Part shown: one piece after another, positions 7,425 through 16,695 of the stretch | Numbering within the stretch: the stretch's first letter is position 1 | Layout of the letters: the number at the start of each line of letters is the position of its first letter | Assembly (NCBI RefSeq): GCF_026241225.1 | Contig: NZ_JAPFQP010000003.1 | Coordinates: 124,001-188,000, forward strand | DNA: 64,000 nt | DNA from: Lentiprolixibacter aurantiacus | Lineage (GTDB): Bacteria > Bacteroidota > Bacteroidia > Flavobacteriales > Flavobacteriaceae | Reading direction: 5' to 3' | Made by a program: the position numbers and the translations under genes | The notes under the pieces: model-generated | Database searches by the model: none | What the model was told of the DNA's origin: nothing | The model's input: the letters and a program-made list of their open reading frames with translations, nothing else

Positions 7425-8600
7425 ATGAAAGAGGTTGTTATTATTTCCGCCGTAAGGACTCCAATTGGTAGTTTCCTGGGCTCCTTATCCACTGTACCAG
7501 CCCCGAATTTAGGGGCAACTGCTATTAAAGCAGCACTTGAAAAAGCAGGTGTTAACCCGGATCAGGTAGATGAGGTTTTAATGGGGCAGGTAGTTCAGGC
7601 CGGTTCTGGTCAGGCCCCTGCAAGACAGGCTGCAATCCTGGCTGGGATCCCGGATACCGTTCCGTGCACTACTGTGAACAAAGTATGCGCATCGGGGATG
7701 AAATCGGTAATGATGGCAGCCCAGTCAATTGCCCTGGGGGATAACGATATTGTAGTCGCCGGAGGTATGGAAAATATGAGCCTTATCCCGCATTACATCC
7801 ACATGAGAAACGGACAGAAATTTGGTCCGGCCACCCTGATGGATGGCATGCAAAAGGATGGACTGGTAGACGCCTATGATCAGAATGCGATGGGAGTCTG
7901 CGCCGATGCCTGTGCTACCGAATATAATTTCAGCCGGGAAGATCAGGACACCTTTGCCATACAGTCGTATGAGCGCTCTGCCGCAGCCTGGAAGGCCGGT
8001 AGATTTTCCGAAGAAGTAATTCCGGTAGAAGTACCTCAACGCCGGGGAGAGCCTCTTGTAATTATTGAAGATGAAGAATACAGGAATGTAAAAATGGAGA
8101 AGATCCCGGCCCTGAGACCAGCCTTTACCAAAGACGGTACGGTTACAGCGGCCAATGCATCCACCATTAACGACGGTGCCGCTGCACTGGTTTTAATGAG
8201 TGCCGAAAAAGCAAGTTCACTGGGATTAACCCCTCTGGCTACCATAAAAAGCTATGCCGATGCTGCCCAGGAACCCAAATGGTTTACCACCGCACCAGCC
8301 AAAGCGCTTCCCAAGGCCCTGGAAAAAGCAGGAATAGGCATTGAGGATGTAGATTTTTTCGAATTCAACGAAGCATTTTCAGTGGTTGGACTGGCCAATA
8401 TCAAGCTTTTGGGACTGGATGATAGCAAGGTTAATGTCAATGGTGGCGCAGTCTCTCTGGGGCACCCGCTTGGGTGCTCAGGAGCCCGTATACTGGTTAC
8501 ACTTATCCATGTGCTAAAACAGCAAAATGCACGGACAGGAGCTGCTGCCATATGTAATGGCGGAGGTGGTGCATCAGCAATGGTACTTCAAAGCAACTAA
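7425..8600 (+). CDS. Acetyl-CoA C-acetyltransferase (thiolase)
   Basis: A 391-residue thiolase that condenses two acetyl-CoA to acetoacetyl-CoA or performs the reverse thiolytic step of fatty-acid breakdown. The nucleophile is C88 in VCASGMKS; the His of GGAVSLGHPLGCSGAR and the Cys of CNGGGG near the C-terminus complete the active site. Length is usual. The next gene begins 21 bases downstream on the same strand, so the two may be cotranscribed. Biosynthetic versus degradative use cannot be decided here. Confidence 0.93.
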   Translation: MKEVVIISAVRTPIGSFLGSLSTVPAPNLGATAIKAALEKAGVNPDQVDEVLMGQVVQAGSGQAPARQAAILAGIPDTVPCTTVNKVCASGMKSVMMAAQSIALGDNDIVVAGGMENMSLIPHYIHMRNGQKFGPATLMDGMQKDGLVDAYDQNAMGVCADACATEYNFSREDQDTFAIQSYERSAAAWKAGRFSEEVIPVEVPQRRGEPLVIIEDEEYRNVKMEKIPALRPAFTKDGTVTAANASTINDGAAALVLMSAEKASSLGLTPLATIKSYADAAQEPKWFTTAPAKALPKALEKAGIGIEDVDFFEFNEAFSVVGLANIKLLGLDDSKVNVNGGAVSLGHPLGCSGARILVTLIHVLKQQNARTGAAAICNGGGGASAMVLQSN

Positions 8601-8621
8601 TACTCCCCAGAAACCGAGCTT

Positions 8622-9374
8622 ATGCCTTATGGAATCTGTCCGCTAAGTCTTATTGCTGTGAGATCTACTGCAGATGATAGCAGTAGGATGATCACGCAAC
8701 TGCTTTACGGAGATTCCTTTAAGATCCTGGAATCACGCAGGCACTGGAGTAAGATCCGCATATCAGAAGAGAAGTCCGAAGGCTATATCAAAAACGACCA
8801 GTTTATAGCACTGGGCGACGCGGATTATGAGGCCCTGTCGGAGGTGAAAAATTCAAATCATGCGCTGGACCTGGTTTCCTTTGTTAAAACAGGACAAGGG
8901 ATATTGATCCCGATTTTGCTAGGTTCCAATATTAGTAATGCAGCTATTATGTCTCACGATTTTGAAGGATCGGCATCTAAAGCTGCGGTAGACAAGGACA
9001 ACCTCATTTCCACTGCACTGTTATATCTGAACGCCCCTGAACAGGACGGAGGAAAAAGCCCTTTTGGTATTGACAATTCTGGATTTACCTTGATGGTATA
9101 CAGGATTAATGGTGTGCAGCTCATGCGGTCTGCGGAGGAGCAAGCCGCTCAGGGGGAGCCGCTAAGTTTTATTGAAGAGAGCGAAGCGGGAGACCTGGCC
9201 TTTTTTGACGACAGGGACGGAAATATAAATCATGTTGGGATTATAATGCCCGACAATTACATTATTCATGTAGATGGGAAGGTACGGATAGACCGTCTGG
9301 ACCATACAGGTATTTTCAATAGGGAAAAACGCAATTATACCCATCAGCTTCGGGTAATAAAGAAGATCATATAA
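8622..9374 (+). CDS. NlpC/P60-like protein with SH3-type domain; catalytic Cys replaced by Asn
   Basis: A 250-residue protein with an SH3b-like N-terminal part (residues 1-65) and a C-terminal NlpC/P60 fold. NlpC/P60 enzymes cut peptidoglycan stem peptides using a Cys-His-His/polar triad. Here the Cys position in the motif GID-C-SGF is Asn (N152, codon AAT at 9075), while H204 (NHVGI) and H216 (IIHVDG) are kept. If the read is correct the protein cannot use the standard mechanism and may bind wall peptides instead. No signal peptide is apparent, though the first codons could be misplaced. Confidence 0.85.
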   Translation: MPYGICPLSLIAVRSTADDSSRMITQLLYGDSFKILESRRHWSKIRISEEKSEGYIKNDQFIALGDADYEALSEVKNSNHALDLVSFVKTGQGILIPILLGSNISNAAIMSHDFEGSASKAAVDKDNLISTALLYLNAPEQDGGKSPFGIDNSGFTLMVYRINGVQLMRSAEEQAAQGEPLSFIEESEAGDLAFFDDRDGNINHVGIIMPDNYIIHVDGKVRIDRLDHTGIFNREKRNYTHQLRVIKKII

Positions 9375-9407
9375 AAAAACCCCGACGATAATAGTCAGGG
9401 CTTTTTA
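9374..9407. terminator. Bidirectional terminator between convergent genes
   Basis: A short stem CCCCGAC/GTCAGGG with one mismatch is flanked by seven A on the left and five T on the right, so it can end both the P60-like gene (plus) and the TPR gene (minus). Confidence 0.65.
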
Positions 9408-9428
9408 CCTTATTGAGAAATGCGGGTG

Positions 9429-10691
9429 CTATTCGCCCAGCAATTTCTTAAGTCTCATAAAATTCTCGGTATCCCCAAGTGCTCCGTATATGTTCTTAAG
9501 CTGGGTAAGGATTCCCTGGTTATCCGGGTTGTTCTTCAAAGCTTCTTCCAGAACACTTACTCCTTCCAGAAACAGGGCGTCTTTCTTCTGCTTCAGTTCA
9601 TCATACTTAGCGATATCTGCCTTGGAATTGCCCAGTGAATTCATCTCATCGATCAGGGCATTACCTTCGTTAACGTAAGTGGTAGAGAGGTTCAGGGAGG
9701 CATTTACATAGCCTGGATTGATTTCCAGTGCTTTGCGGTAGGCCGCACGGGCATCCTCAAAATTATCCTGCTCCATGTTGATTACCCCAATATTGTAGTG
9801 CAGGTCAGGATTATCTGGTGCAACAGCAGCAGCCTCTGCCATCAGGGCCTTAAACTTATCCTTGTCACCTAACTGGTAGTATAAATTGGCTTCGTTCAGG
9901 ATAAGATTAACATCGTCAGGACTATCGGCCCTGGCCTCCTGAAAGGCGGCAATGGCCTTGTCGTTCTGACCTAACTGGGTATAGATCAGGGCAATATTCT
10001 TAACAATTTCAGGCCTTCTGGATGGTGTTTTTTCGTCCACAGGATCCTTGTAATCACCTGATTTTATCATAAGGTCGCGCTGTATCTTTTCCATTACCTC
10101 TTCCTCTCCGGTAGCCACATTGGTTGCCTTGTACACCATGGTGCTTCCGTCGTAGTCCAGATCCTTCAGTTCATTGTAATATTTAAGTGCCGTCGGATAA
10201 TCGGCGGCGTTAACAGCGCTACTGGCAGCAAAATAGAGGTAAGTGGTATCCTTAGGACTCATGGTGTAGCTCATATACAGCTTTTCAGCGGCTTCAACAA
10301 AACGCTTGTTCTGGTTATCATCTACAGCAGCATTTACCAGATCAGCGGTCATGGCCGTCATCAGTTGGCGGGTCTCGTCAGAATATTTGACCTTACCACT
10401 ATTCTCTTCGGTGCTTAATACCATATTAAAACTATCTGCAGCTTCCTTAAAGGCAGAATTATCTCCTTTCTTTGCAAGATCTGAAAAGACCTTTCCCCTG
10501 AGATAGTAGTATTGTGCCTGTACACGGGCGTCAGCACCACCGATCATACCGGCTATACTTTCCAGCTGCGCTTTAGCCTCCGTGCTCGAGCCGTTTTTCA
10601 GGGCTTTTTCTGCCGCTTTCAATTCAGTTTTTTGTGCAACACCAACCATGGAAAATGCCATAGCCAGTACTATCAAAATCCTTGTTTTCAT
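9429..10691 (-). CDS. Secreted tetratricopeptide-repeat protein
   Basis: A 420-residue protein with an N-terminal signal peptide (MKTRILIVLAMAFSMVGVAQ) and TPR motifs along its length, clearest around residues 225-345 (for example NIALIYTQLGQNDKAIAAFQ and YNIGVINMEQDNFEDARAAY). TPR proteins act as protein-binding scaffolds, here in the periplasm. It starts 35 bases after gyrA on the same strand and has no promoter of its own in sight, so it is likely cotranscribed. ATG 10700 is an alternative start three codons earlier. Confidence 0.85.
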   Translation of the reverse strand: MKTRILIVLAMAFSMVGVAQKTELKAAEKALKNGSSTEAKAQLESIAGMIGGADARVQAQYYYLRGKVFSDLAKKGDNSAFKEAADSFNMVLSTEENSGKVKYSDETRQLMTAMTADLVNAAVDDNQNKRFVEAAEKLYMSYTMSPKDTTYLYFAASSAVNAADYPTALKYYNELKDLDYDGSTMVYKATNVATGEEEVMEKIQRDLMIKSGDYKDPVDEKTPSRRPEIVKNIALIYTQLGQNDKAIAAFQEARADSPDDVNLILNEANLYYQLGDKDKFKALMAEAAAVAPDNPDLHYNIGVINMEQDNFEDARAAYRKALEINPGYVNASLNLSTTYVNEGNALIDEMNSLGNSKADIAKYDELKQKKDALFLEGVSVLEEALKNNPDNQGILTQLKNIYGALGDTENFMRLKKLLGE

Positions 10692-10725
10692 GTTGTGCAT
10701 GTATTTATGTATTAGTGTTTATTAA

Positions 10726-13269
10726 TTATTCGTTCCCGGATTCAGGTTCTTCGTTCTTATCAGTATCAAGAGCCGTGCCATCCTCGGTTTGCACCTCAAT
10801 ATTACGGATTTCTGCATCATCAAGGTCATCCTCATCGTGCATTACTTTCGCAACCGCCGCGATAGAGTCATTGGATTTTAGGTTGATGAGTTTCACGCCC
10901 TGGGTTGCCCTTCCCATGGTCCTGAGGTCCTCCACACTCATTCGGATTGCGATTCCAGATTTATTGATAATCATGAGGTCGTCTGAATCCGAAACGTTCT
11001 TGATTGCAACCAGGCCACCAGTTTTTTCGGTAATAGAAATGGTTTTCACTCCTTTTCCACCCCGGTTTGTGACGCGATAATCGTCAATAGTGGACCTCTT
11101 TCCATAGCCATTCTCTGACACCACGAGGATATCATCATCAAAATTATGGACAGAAACCATGCCAATAACCTCATCCTCTTCACTGGCAAGTGTAATTCCG
11201 CGAACCCCTGAAGCAGACCTTCCCATCGGACGTGTCTTGCTTTCTTCAAAGCGAATGGCCTTGCCTGATTTCAGTCCCAGGAAGATCTGGCTTGTTCCTG
11301 TGGTAAGCTTAGCTTCCAGTAGCTCGTCACCTTCACGGATTCCAATGGCAATGATACCATTTTGCCTGGGTCGGGAATACTGTTCCAGGGAAGTCTTTTT
11401 CACAGTGCCTTTCTTGGTAGCCATGATCACATAATGGCTGTTCACATATTCCTCGTCCTTGAGGTCCTGAGTGCAGATAAAGGCTTTTACCTTATCATCC
11501 TGCTCAATATTGATCAGGTTCTGGATTGCCCTACCCTTTGAAGTTCTGCTACCTTCAGGTATTTCGTATACCCGCATCCAGAAACACTTACCTTTCTGGG
11601 TAAAGAACAGCATGTACTGGTGATTGGTTCCTACAAAGAGGTGTTCCAGGAAGTCTTCATTCCGGGTTGCAGAGGCTTTTTGACCAACCCCACCCCTGTG
11701 CTGTGTTTTGTATTCGGTAAGAGGTGTTCTTTTGATATATCCGGCATGGCTAATGGTAATTACCACCTGCTCATCCGGGATCATATCTTCTATACTGAGG
11801 TCTCCTCCGGCAAAATTTATTTCAGACCGCCTTACATCCCCGTACTTTTCCTTTACTTCGGTAAGTTCGTCCTTGATGATTTCCATACGGCGATCCTTGT
11901 TTGCAAGAATATCCTTTAGATCGGCGATGGTCTTGATGATCTCTTCATACTCGGACCGTAGCTTATCCTGTTCCAGGCCGGTAAGCTGTCGCAATCGCAT
12001 TTCCACGATAGCCTTGGCCTGAATTTCAGAAAGCTTAAAGCGCTTCATCAGGTTTTCCCTGGCTTCATCGGCATTTGAGGATGCCCGTATCAGGGCGATG
12101 ACTTCATCAATATTGTCTGAAGCAATAATCAGACCCTCAAGTATATGGGCGCGGTCTTCTGCTTTTTTGAGTTCAAACTTGGTCCTTCGCACAACCACTT
12201 CATGGCGATGGTCTACAAAATGACTGATGATATCCTTGACATTGAGTAGCTGCGGCCGTCCGTTAACAAGGGCAATATTGTTTACGCTAAAAGAAGACTG
12301 AAGTGCAGTATACTTGAAGAGTGTATTGAGAACAATATTAGGAATGGCATCCCGCTTAAGTATATAAACGATTCGCATCCCTTTGCGGTCAGACTCATCC
12401 CGGATATTGGCAATCCCTTCGATCTTTTTGTCGTTGATCAGGTCTGCCGTTTTCTTGATCATGTCGGCCTTGTTCACCTGATAAGGAATCTCGGTGACTA
12501 TAATAGCCTCCCGCCCATTCACTTCTTCAAAAGTAGCCTTACCGCGCATAACAATGCGTCCTCGCCCGGTGTGAAAGGCTTCCTTTACTCCATCATATCC
12601 ATAAATAATTCCACCAGTTGGGAAATCAGGTGCCTTAATATGCTCAATGAGTTCGTCTATTTCAATGCCATGGTTGTCAATATAGGCGATTGTACCATCC
12701 ACAACTTCCGAGAGGTTGTGCGGGGGCATGTTAGTGGCCATACCAACCGCAATACCAGAGGCTCCGTTTATCAGCAGGTTGGGTATTCTTGTGGGAAGAA
12801 CAGTTGGCTCCTGCAGGGAGTCATCAAAATTGAGCTGGTGGTCCACAGTATCCTTATCGATATCGGCGAGCATCTCGTCTGCAATTTTCCGCATCCGTGC
12901 CTCGGTGTATCGCATTGCAGCCGGACTGTCACCATCCACAGAACCAAAATTTCCCTGCCCGTCTATTAGCATGTAGCGCAGGCTCCATTCCTGAGCCATA
13001 CGCACCATGGTATCGTAGACAGAGGTATCACCATGGGGATGGTATTTACCCAATACCTCACCCACTATACGCGCTGATTTCTTGTGGGAACTTGTAGAAC
13101 GAACTCCTAACTCATGCATGCCATATAGTACTCTGCGGTGTACTGGTTTCAATCCATCCCGCACATCTGGCAGGGCACGTGACACAATGACCGACATTGA
13201 GTAGTCAATGTAGGCCGATTTCATCTCATCTTCAATATTTATGGGAATCAGTTTTTCTCCTTCCGCCAT
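10726..13269 (-). CDS. gyrA: DNA gyrase subunit A
   Basis: An 847-residue GyrA, the breakage-reunion subunit that introduces negative supercoils together with GyrB. The catalytic Tyr is in [10 protein letters not shown] near residue 120, and the quinolone region reads [11 protein letters not shown]. The C-terminal domain has six-bladed pinwheel features; the GyrA box is QHRGGVG (residues 523-529) where E. coli has QRRGGKG. The extreme C-terminus is acidic, as in many GyrA proteins. It is divergent from clpC with a 260-base spacer. Confidence 0.97.
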   Translation of the reverse strand: MAEGEKLIPINIEDEMKSAYIDYSMSVIVSRALPDVRDGLKPVHRRVLYGMHELGVRSTSSHKKSARIVGEVLGKYHPHGDTSVYDTMVRMAQEWSLRYMLIDGQGNFGSVDGDSPAAMRYTEARMRKIADEMLADIDKDTVDHQLNFDDSLQEPTVLPTRIPNLLINGASGIAVGMATNMPPHNLSEVVDGTIAYIDNHGIEIDELIEHIKAPDFPTGGIIYGYDGVKEAFHTGRGRIVMRGKATFEEVNGREAIIVTEIPYQVNKADMIKKTADLINDKKIEGIANIRDESDRKGMRIVYILKRDAIPNIVLNTLFKYTALQSSFSVNNIALVNGRPQLLNVKDIISHFVDHRHEVVVRRTKFELKKAEDRAHILEGLIIASDNIDEVIALIRASSNADEARENLMKRFKLSEIQAKAIVEMRLRQLTGLEQDKLRSEYEEIIKTIADLKDILANKDRRMEIIKDELTEVKEKYGDVRRSEINFAGGDLSIEDMIPDEQVVITISHAGYIKRTPLTEYKTQHRGGVGQKASATRNEDFLEHLFVGTNHQYMLFFTQKGKCFWMRVYEIPEGSRTSKGRAIQNLINIEQDDKVKAFICTQDLKDEEYVNSHYVIMATKKGTVKKTSLEQYSRPRQNGIIAIGIREGDELLEAKLTTGTSQIFLGLKSGKAIRFEESKTRPMGRSASGVRGITLASEEDEVIGMVSVHNFDDDILVVSENGYGKRSTIDDYRVTNRGGKGVKTISITEKTGGLVAIKNVSDSDDLMIINKSGIAIRMSVEDLRTMGRATQGVKLINLKSNDSIAAVAKVMHDEDDLDDAEIRNIEVQTEDGTALDTDKNEEPESGNE

Positions 13270-13529
13270 GTGAAATTCTTATCGTTTTAATGAGGTTAAA
13301 ATATCACGCCAATATACGCAAAATCACCGCGTACATAGTATTTATATAGGAGTTTATTAAAGAATTTATCAACACTTTTGGGCCCGGTTTCCGTTGATAA
13401 TTTGGGTGTTAATTATTTTGTAAATCAATGTTTTTTTCGTCATTTAGACCAACTTTGTCGAATATAGGTACGGTATTTGCCTTTGTTAGAGCGATAATCA
13501 CTAATTTTATTACGGAATAAGTATACTTT
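13270..13529. other. Divergent intergenic region between gyrA and clpC
   Basis: This AT-rich stretch of 260 bases separates the divergent gyrA and clpC starts and must hold both promoters. The nearest box-like sequences are minus-strand TGATTTTG near 13330 for gyrA and TTTG elements around 13457-13485 for clpC, but neither fits the consensus well. I see no open frame, tRNA or strong hairpin. Confidence 0.5.
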
Positions 13530-16082
13530 ATGGACGATAATTTTTCACCCAGAGTAAAAGATGTAATTGCCTACAGCAAGGAAGAAGCATTGAGGCTTGG
13601 CCACGATTTCATTGGCACAGAGCACCTTATGCTTGGTTTGTTGCGTGATGGCAATGGCAAGGCTATCAGCATACTGGATGCTCTGGATGTGGATTTGGAT
13701 CATTTGCGGAGGAAAGTTGAAATATTGAGTCCGGCCAACCCCAACTCGGGAAGCAGCCAGAAAGATAAAAAGAACCTGCACCTTACCCGGCAGGCCGAAA
13801 GGGCGTTGAAGACTACATTTTTGGAGGCCAAGCTCTTCCAAAGCTCTTCTATCAATACTGCCCACCTGCTTTTGTGCATTCTTCGGAATGAAAACGACCC
13901 CACTACCAAACTCCTGCATAAGCTTAAGGTAGATTATGATGGAGTAAAAGAACAGTTCAAATCCATGATCACCAGTGAGGATGATTATGTGGAACCAACC
14001 ACATCAGAATCCTTTTCCAGTGAATCTGATGACAGCACGGAAGGTAAGGAAGGTTCCTTCGGGTCAACTTCCTCCCAGAAAGGAAGCAAAAAATCCAAGA
14101 CCCCCGTACTGGATAATTTTGGTCGTGACCTTACCCAACTGGCCGAAGAAAACAAACTGGATCCCGTGGTTGGACGGGAAAAAGAAATTGAGCGGGTTTC
14201 TCAGATCCTCAGCAGAAGGAAAAAGAACAACCCCCTTCTTATTGGCGAACCCGGAGTAGGTAAAAGTGCCATAGCAGAAGGACTGGCACTGAGAATCATT
14301 AACAAAAAGGTTTCGCGGATTTTATACAACAAGCGCGTGGTTACCCTGGACCTGGCTTCTTTAGTTGCAGGCACCAAATATCGCGGGCAGTTCGAAGAGC
14401 GAATGAAGGCGGTGATGAACGAGCTTGAAAAGAATGATGATGTTATCCTCTTCATCGATGAAATCCACACCATCGTAGGTGCTGGTGGCGCCACAGGAAG
14501 CCTGGATGCTTCAAACATGTTCAAACCGGCTCTTGCCCGGGGAGATATTCAATGTATTGGAGCCACTACACTTGATGAATACCGTCAGTATATAGAAAAA
14601 GATGGTGCCCTGGAACGTCGTTTCCAGAAAGTCATGGTAGAACCCACTACCGTTGAAGAAACCATAGAGATCCTGAAAAATATCAAGGGCAAATACGAAG
14701 AACACCACAATGTTAATTATACCGATGAGGCACTGGTAGCCTGTGTAAAACTGACCAACAGGTACATGACAGATCGTTTCCTCCCGGACAAGGCCATTGA
14801 TGCCATGGATGAGGCTGGATCCCGAGTGCACATTGTGAACATGGATGTTCCCAAACAGATCCTGGAGTTGGAAAAACAACTTGATGAAGTAAGGGAACTC
14901 AAAAACAGCGTGGTCAAGAAACAGCGTTACGAAGAGGCCGCCAAACTTCGGGACGATGAAAAGCGGCTGGAAAAAGAACTTGCGGTAGCCCAGGAAAAAT
15001 GGGAAGAAGACAGCAAGCTGCACAGGGAAACTGTTTCAGAAGATAACGTTGCCGACGTGGTATCCATGATGAGTGGAATACCGGTAAATAAAATTGCCCA
15101 GACAGAAAGCAATAAGCTTGCCGAGTTACCAGCCCTCATAAAGGGGAATGTAATCGGACAGGATGAGGCCGTGGCAAAAGTTGCCAAGGCAATCCAGAGA
15201 AACCGTGCCGGCCTTAAAGACCCGAACAAACCCATTGGATCTTTCATTTTCCTGGGGCAAACCGGAGTGGGTAAAACCCAGCTGGCAAAAGTCCTGGCCA
15301 AGGAATTATTTGATTCTGAAGATGCCCTCATTCGGATAGATATGAGCGAATACATGGAGAAATTCGCCATTTCCCGACTGGTAGGAGCACCTCCCGGGTA
15401 TGTGGGATATGAAGAGGGCGGACAGCTTACCGAAAAGGTACGCAGGAAGCCGTATTCCGTAGTCCTGCTTGATGAAGTTGAAAAAGCGCATCCGGATGTA
15501 TTCAATATGCTTCTGCAGGTACTTGATGATGGATTCCTGACCGATAGCCTGGGCAGGAAGATCGATTTCCGAAACACCATAATCATCATGACCTCCAATA
15601 TCGGAGCACGACAGTTGAAAGATTTTGGTCAGGGAGTTGGTTTTGGAACAGCTGCCAAGAAATCCCAGGCAGACAGCCACCAGAAAGCAGTCATTGAAAA
15701 TGCTTTAAAAAAGGCTTTTGCCCCTGAATTCCTTAACAGGATAGATGATGTTATTGTCTTTAACCCGCTGGAAAGGGAGCACATACACCAGATCATTGAT
15801 ATTGAGCTGGCTAAGTTGTTCCAGAGGATCAAGGAAATCGGGTATAACCTTAGCCTTACCAAAAAAGCCAAGGATTATATCGCAGATAAAGGATTCGACA
15901 AGCAATACGGTGCTAGACCGCTGAAAAGGGCTATACAGAAATATATTGAAGATGCCCTGGCCGAAGAAATCGTTAACTCCAAACTGGAAGAAGGAGATAG
16001 TATTTCAATGGATTACAATGAGAAAGAAGACAAACTTTCCATTAAAATCAAGAAAGCCAAGAAGTCTTCCGAGGCAGAGTAA
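13530..16082 (+). CDS. clpC: ATP-dependent Clp protease ATP-binding subunit ClpC
   Basis: An 850-residue Hsp100 unfoldase that feeds substrates to ClpP. Order of parts: two N-terminal Clp repeats (residues 1-145), a Ser/Glu-rich linker, AAA domain 1 with Walker A GEPGVGKSAI, a middle domain with a UVR-type motif (KKQRYEEAAKLRDDE), AAA domain 2 with Walker A GQTGVGKTQL, and a basic C-terminal tail. The UVR segment separates ClpC from ClpA/ClpB. A strong terminator follows, so it is a single-gene unit. Confidence 0.96.
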   Translation: MDDNFSPRVKDVIAYSKEEALRLGHDFIGTEHLMLGLLRDGNGKAISILDALDVDLDHLRRKVEILSPANPNSGSSQKDKKNLHLTRQAERALKTTFLEAKLFQSSSINTAHLLLCILRNENDPTTKLLHKLKVDYDGVKEQFKSMITSEDDYVEPTTSESFSSESDDSTEGKEGSFGSTSSQKGSKKSKTPVLDNFGRDLTQLAEENKLDPVVGREKEIERVSQILSRRKKNNPLLIGEPGVGKSAIAEGLALRIINKKVSRILYNKRVVTLDLASLVAGTKYRGQFEERMKAVMNELEKNDDVILFIDEIHTIVGAGGATGSLDASNMFKPALARGDIQCIGATTLDEYRQYIEKDGALERRFQKVMVEPTTVEETIEILKNIKGKYEEHHNVNYTDEALVACVKLTNRYMTDRFLPDKAIDAMDEAGSRVHIVNMDVPKQILELEKQLDEVRELKNSVVKKQRYEEAAKLRDDEKRLEKELAVAQEKWEEDSKLHRETVSEDNVADVVSMMSGIPVNKIAQTESNKLAELPALIKGNVIGQDEAVAKVAKAIQRNRAGLKDPNKPIGSFIFLGQTGVGKTQLAKVLAKELFDSEDALIRIDMSEYMEKFAISRLVGAPPGYVGYEEGGQLTEKVRRKPYSVVLLDEVEKAHPDVFNMLLQVLDDGFLTDSLGRKIDFRNTIIIMTSNIGARQLKDFGQGVGFGTAAKKSQADSHQKAVIENALKKAFAPEFLNRIDDVIVFNPLEREHIHQIIDIELAKLFQRIKEIGYNLSLTKKAKDYIADKGFDKQYGARPLKRAIQKYIEDALAEEIVNSKLEEGDSISMDYNEKEDKLSIKIKKAKKSSEAE

Positions 16083-16108
16083 AACAATAGTATTTTTTAA
16101 TAATGTAG

Positions 16109-16137
16109 TGGGCCCTTCAAAGGGCCCATTTATTTTC
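16109..16137 (+). terminator. Terminator of clpC
   Basis: A perfect 9-base-pair stem TGGGCCCTT/AAGGGCCCA with a loop of 2 (realistically 7 pairs with a larger loop) is followed by TTTATTTT. It lies 26 bases after the clpC stop. Confidence 0.85.
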
Positions 16138-16271
16138 CTCCACCTCAAGTAGGAAAAGCAACACAGCTGAGCACACCCTGCAACCGGATAAACGATATTT
16201 CTGCTATTGGTCTAAATTATTTTTTGTCCATTGCACTTGCCACTACTTTCGTTAAGAGACACTATTAGAGA

Positions 16272-16679
16272 ATGAAAATTGGAGGGGCTAACAAAAAGAC
16301 CGTAGTAGTCCGCGAATATCAACTGGATATTGGCAAGGTACAGGTCTATAAGAAATACATGGTTGGGATCTTTAACGAAGGAGCCACCATAACCCTGGAA
16401 AGGGCATATCAGATTATTGGAATTGCGGAAATTCACTTCAAAGACCGCGATTTTGGATTCATAAGCCTGCGCAAGAATTCCTACGCCATTGATCCTATTA
16501 TCTACACCTACGTGCGAGAAATGGAAAACCTTAAAGCCTTTGCTATTGTTTCGGTCAAACAAATGGATATGCACAACTTCAAGATCGAAAAGATGTTCTT
16601 CAAAAAACCCATGAAGTTCTTTATCGATTACAACAATGCCGTTGCCTGGGTGAACAGAAGGGTAAAAACCCCCAAATAA
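16272..16679 (+). CDS. Small protein of unknown function, possibly SpoIIAA/STAS-like
   Basis: A 135-residue cytosolic protein with no signal or membrane segment. Its pattern, including a late segment KPMKFFIDYNNAVAWVN, resembles SpoIIAA-like proteins in which a last helix follows a parallel strand, but I cannot confirm that. It stands alone between clpC and the convergent nnr gene. ATG 16272 follows an AT-rich leader without a Shine-Dalgarno sequence. Confidence 0.6.
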   Translation: MKIGGANKKTVVVREYQLDIGKVQVYKKYMVGIFNEGATITLERAYQIIGIAEIHFKDRDFGFISLRKNSYAIDPIIYTYVREMENLKAFAIVSVKQMDMHNFKIEKMFFKKPMKFFIDYNNAVAWVNRRVKTPK

Positions 16680-16695
16680 GATCTTAATATTTTGA

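Noticed and set aside
13000-13060. Quinolone-resistance change in GyrA (GDTSVYDT)
   Set aside because: Thr at the Ser83 position is a conservative, natural variant in this lineage and is no evidence of resistance.
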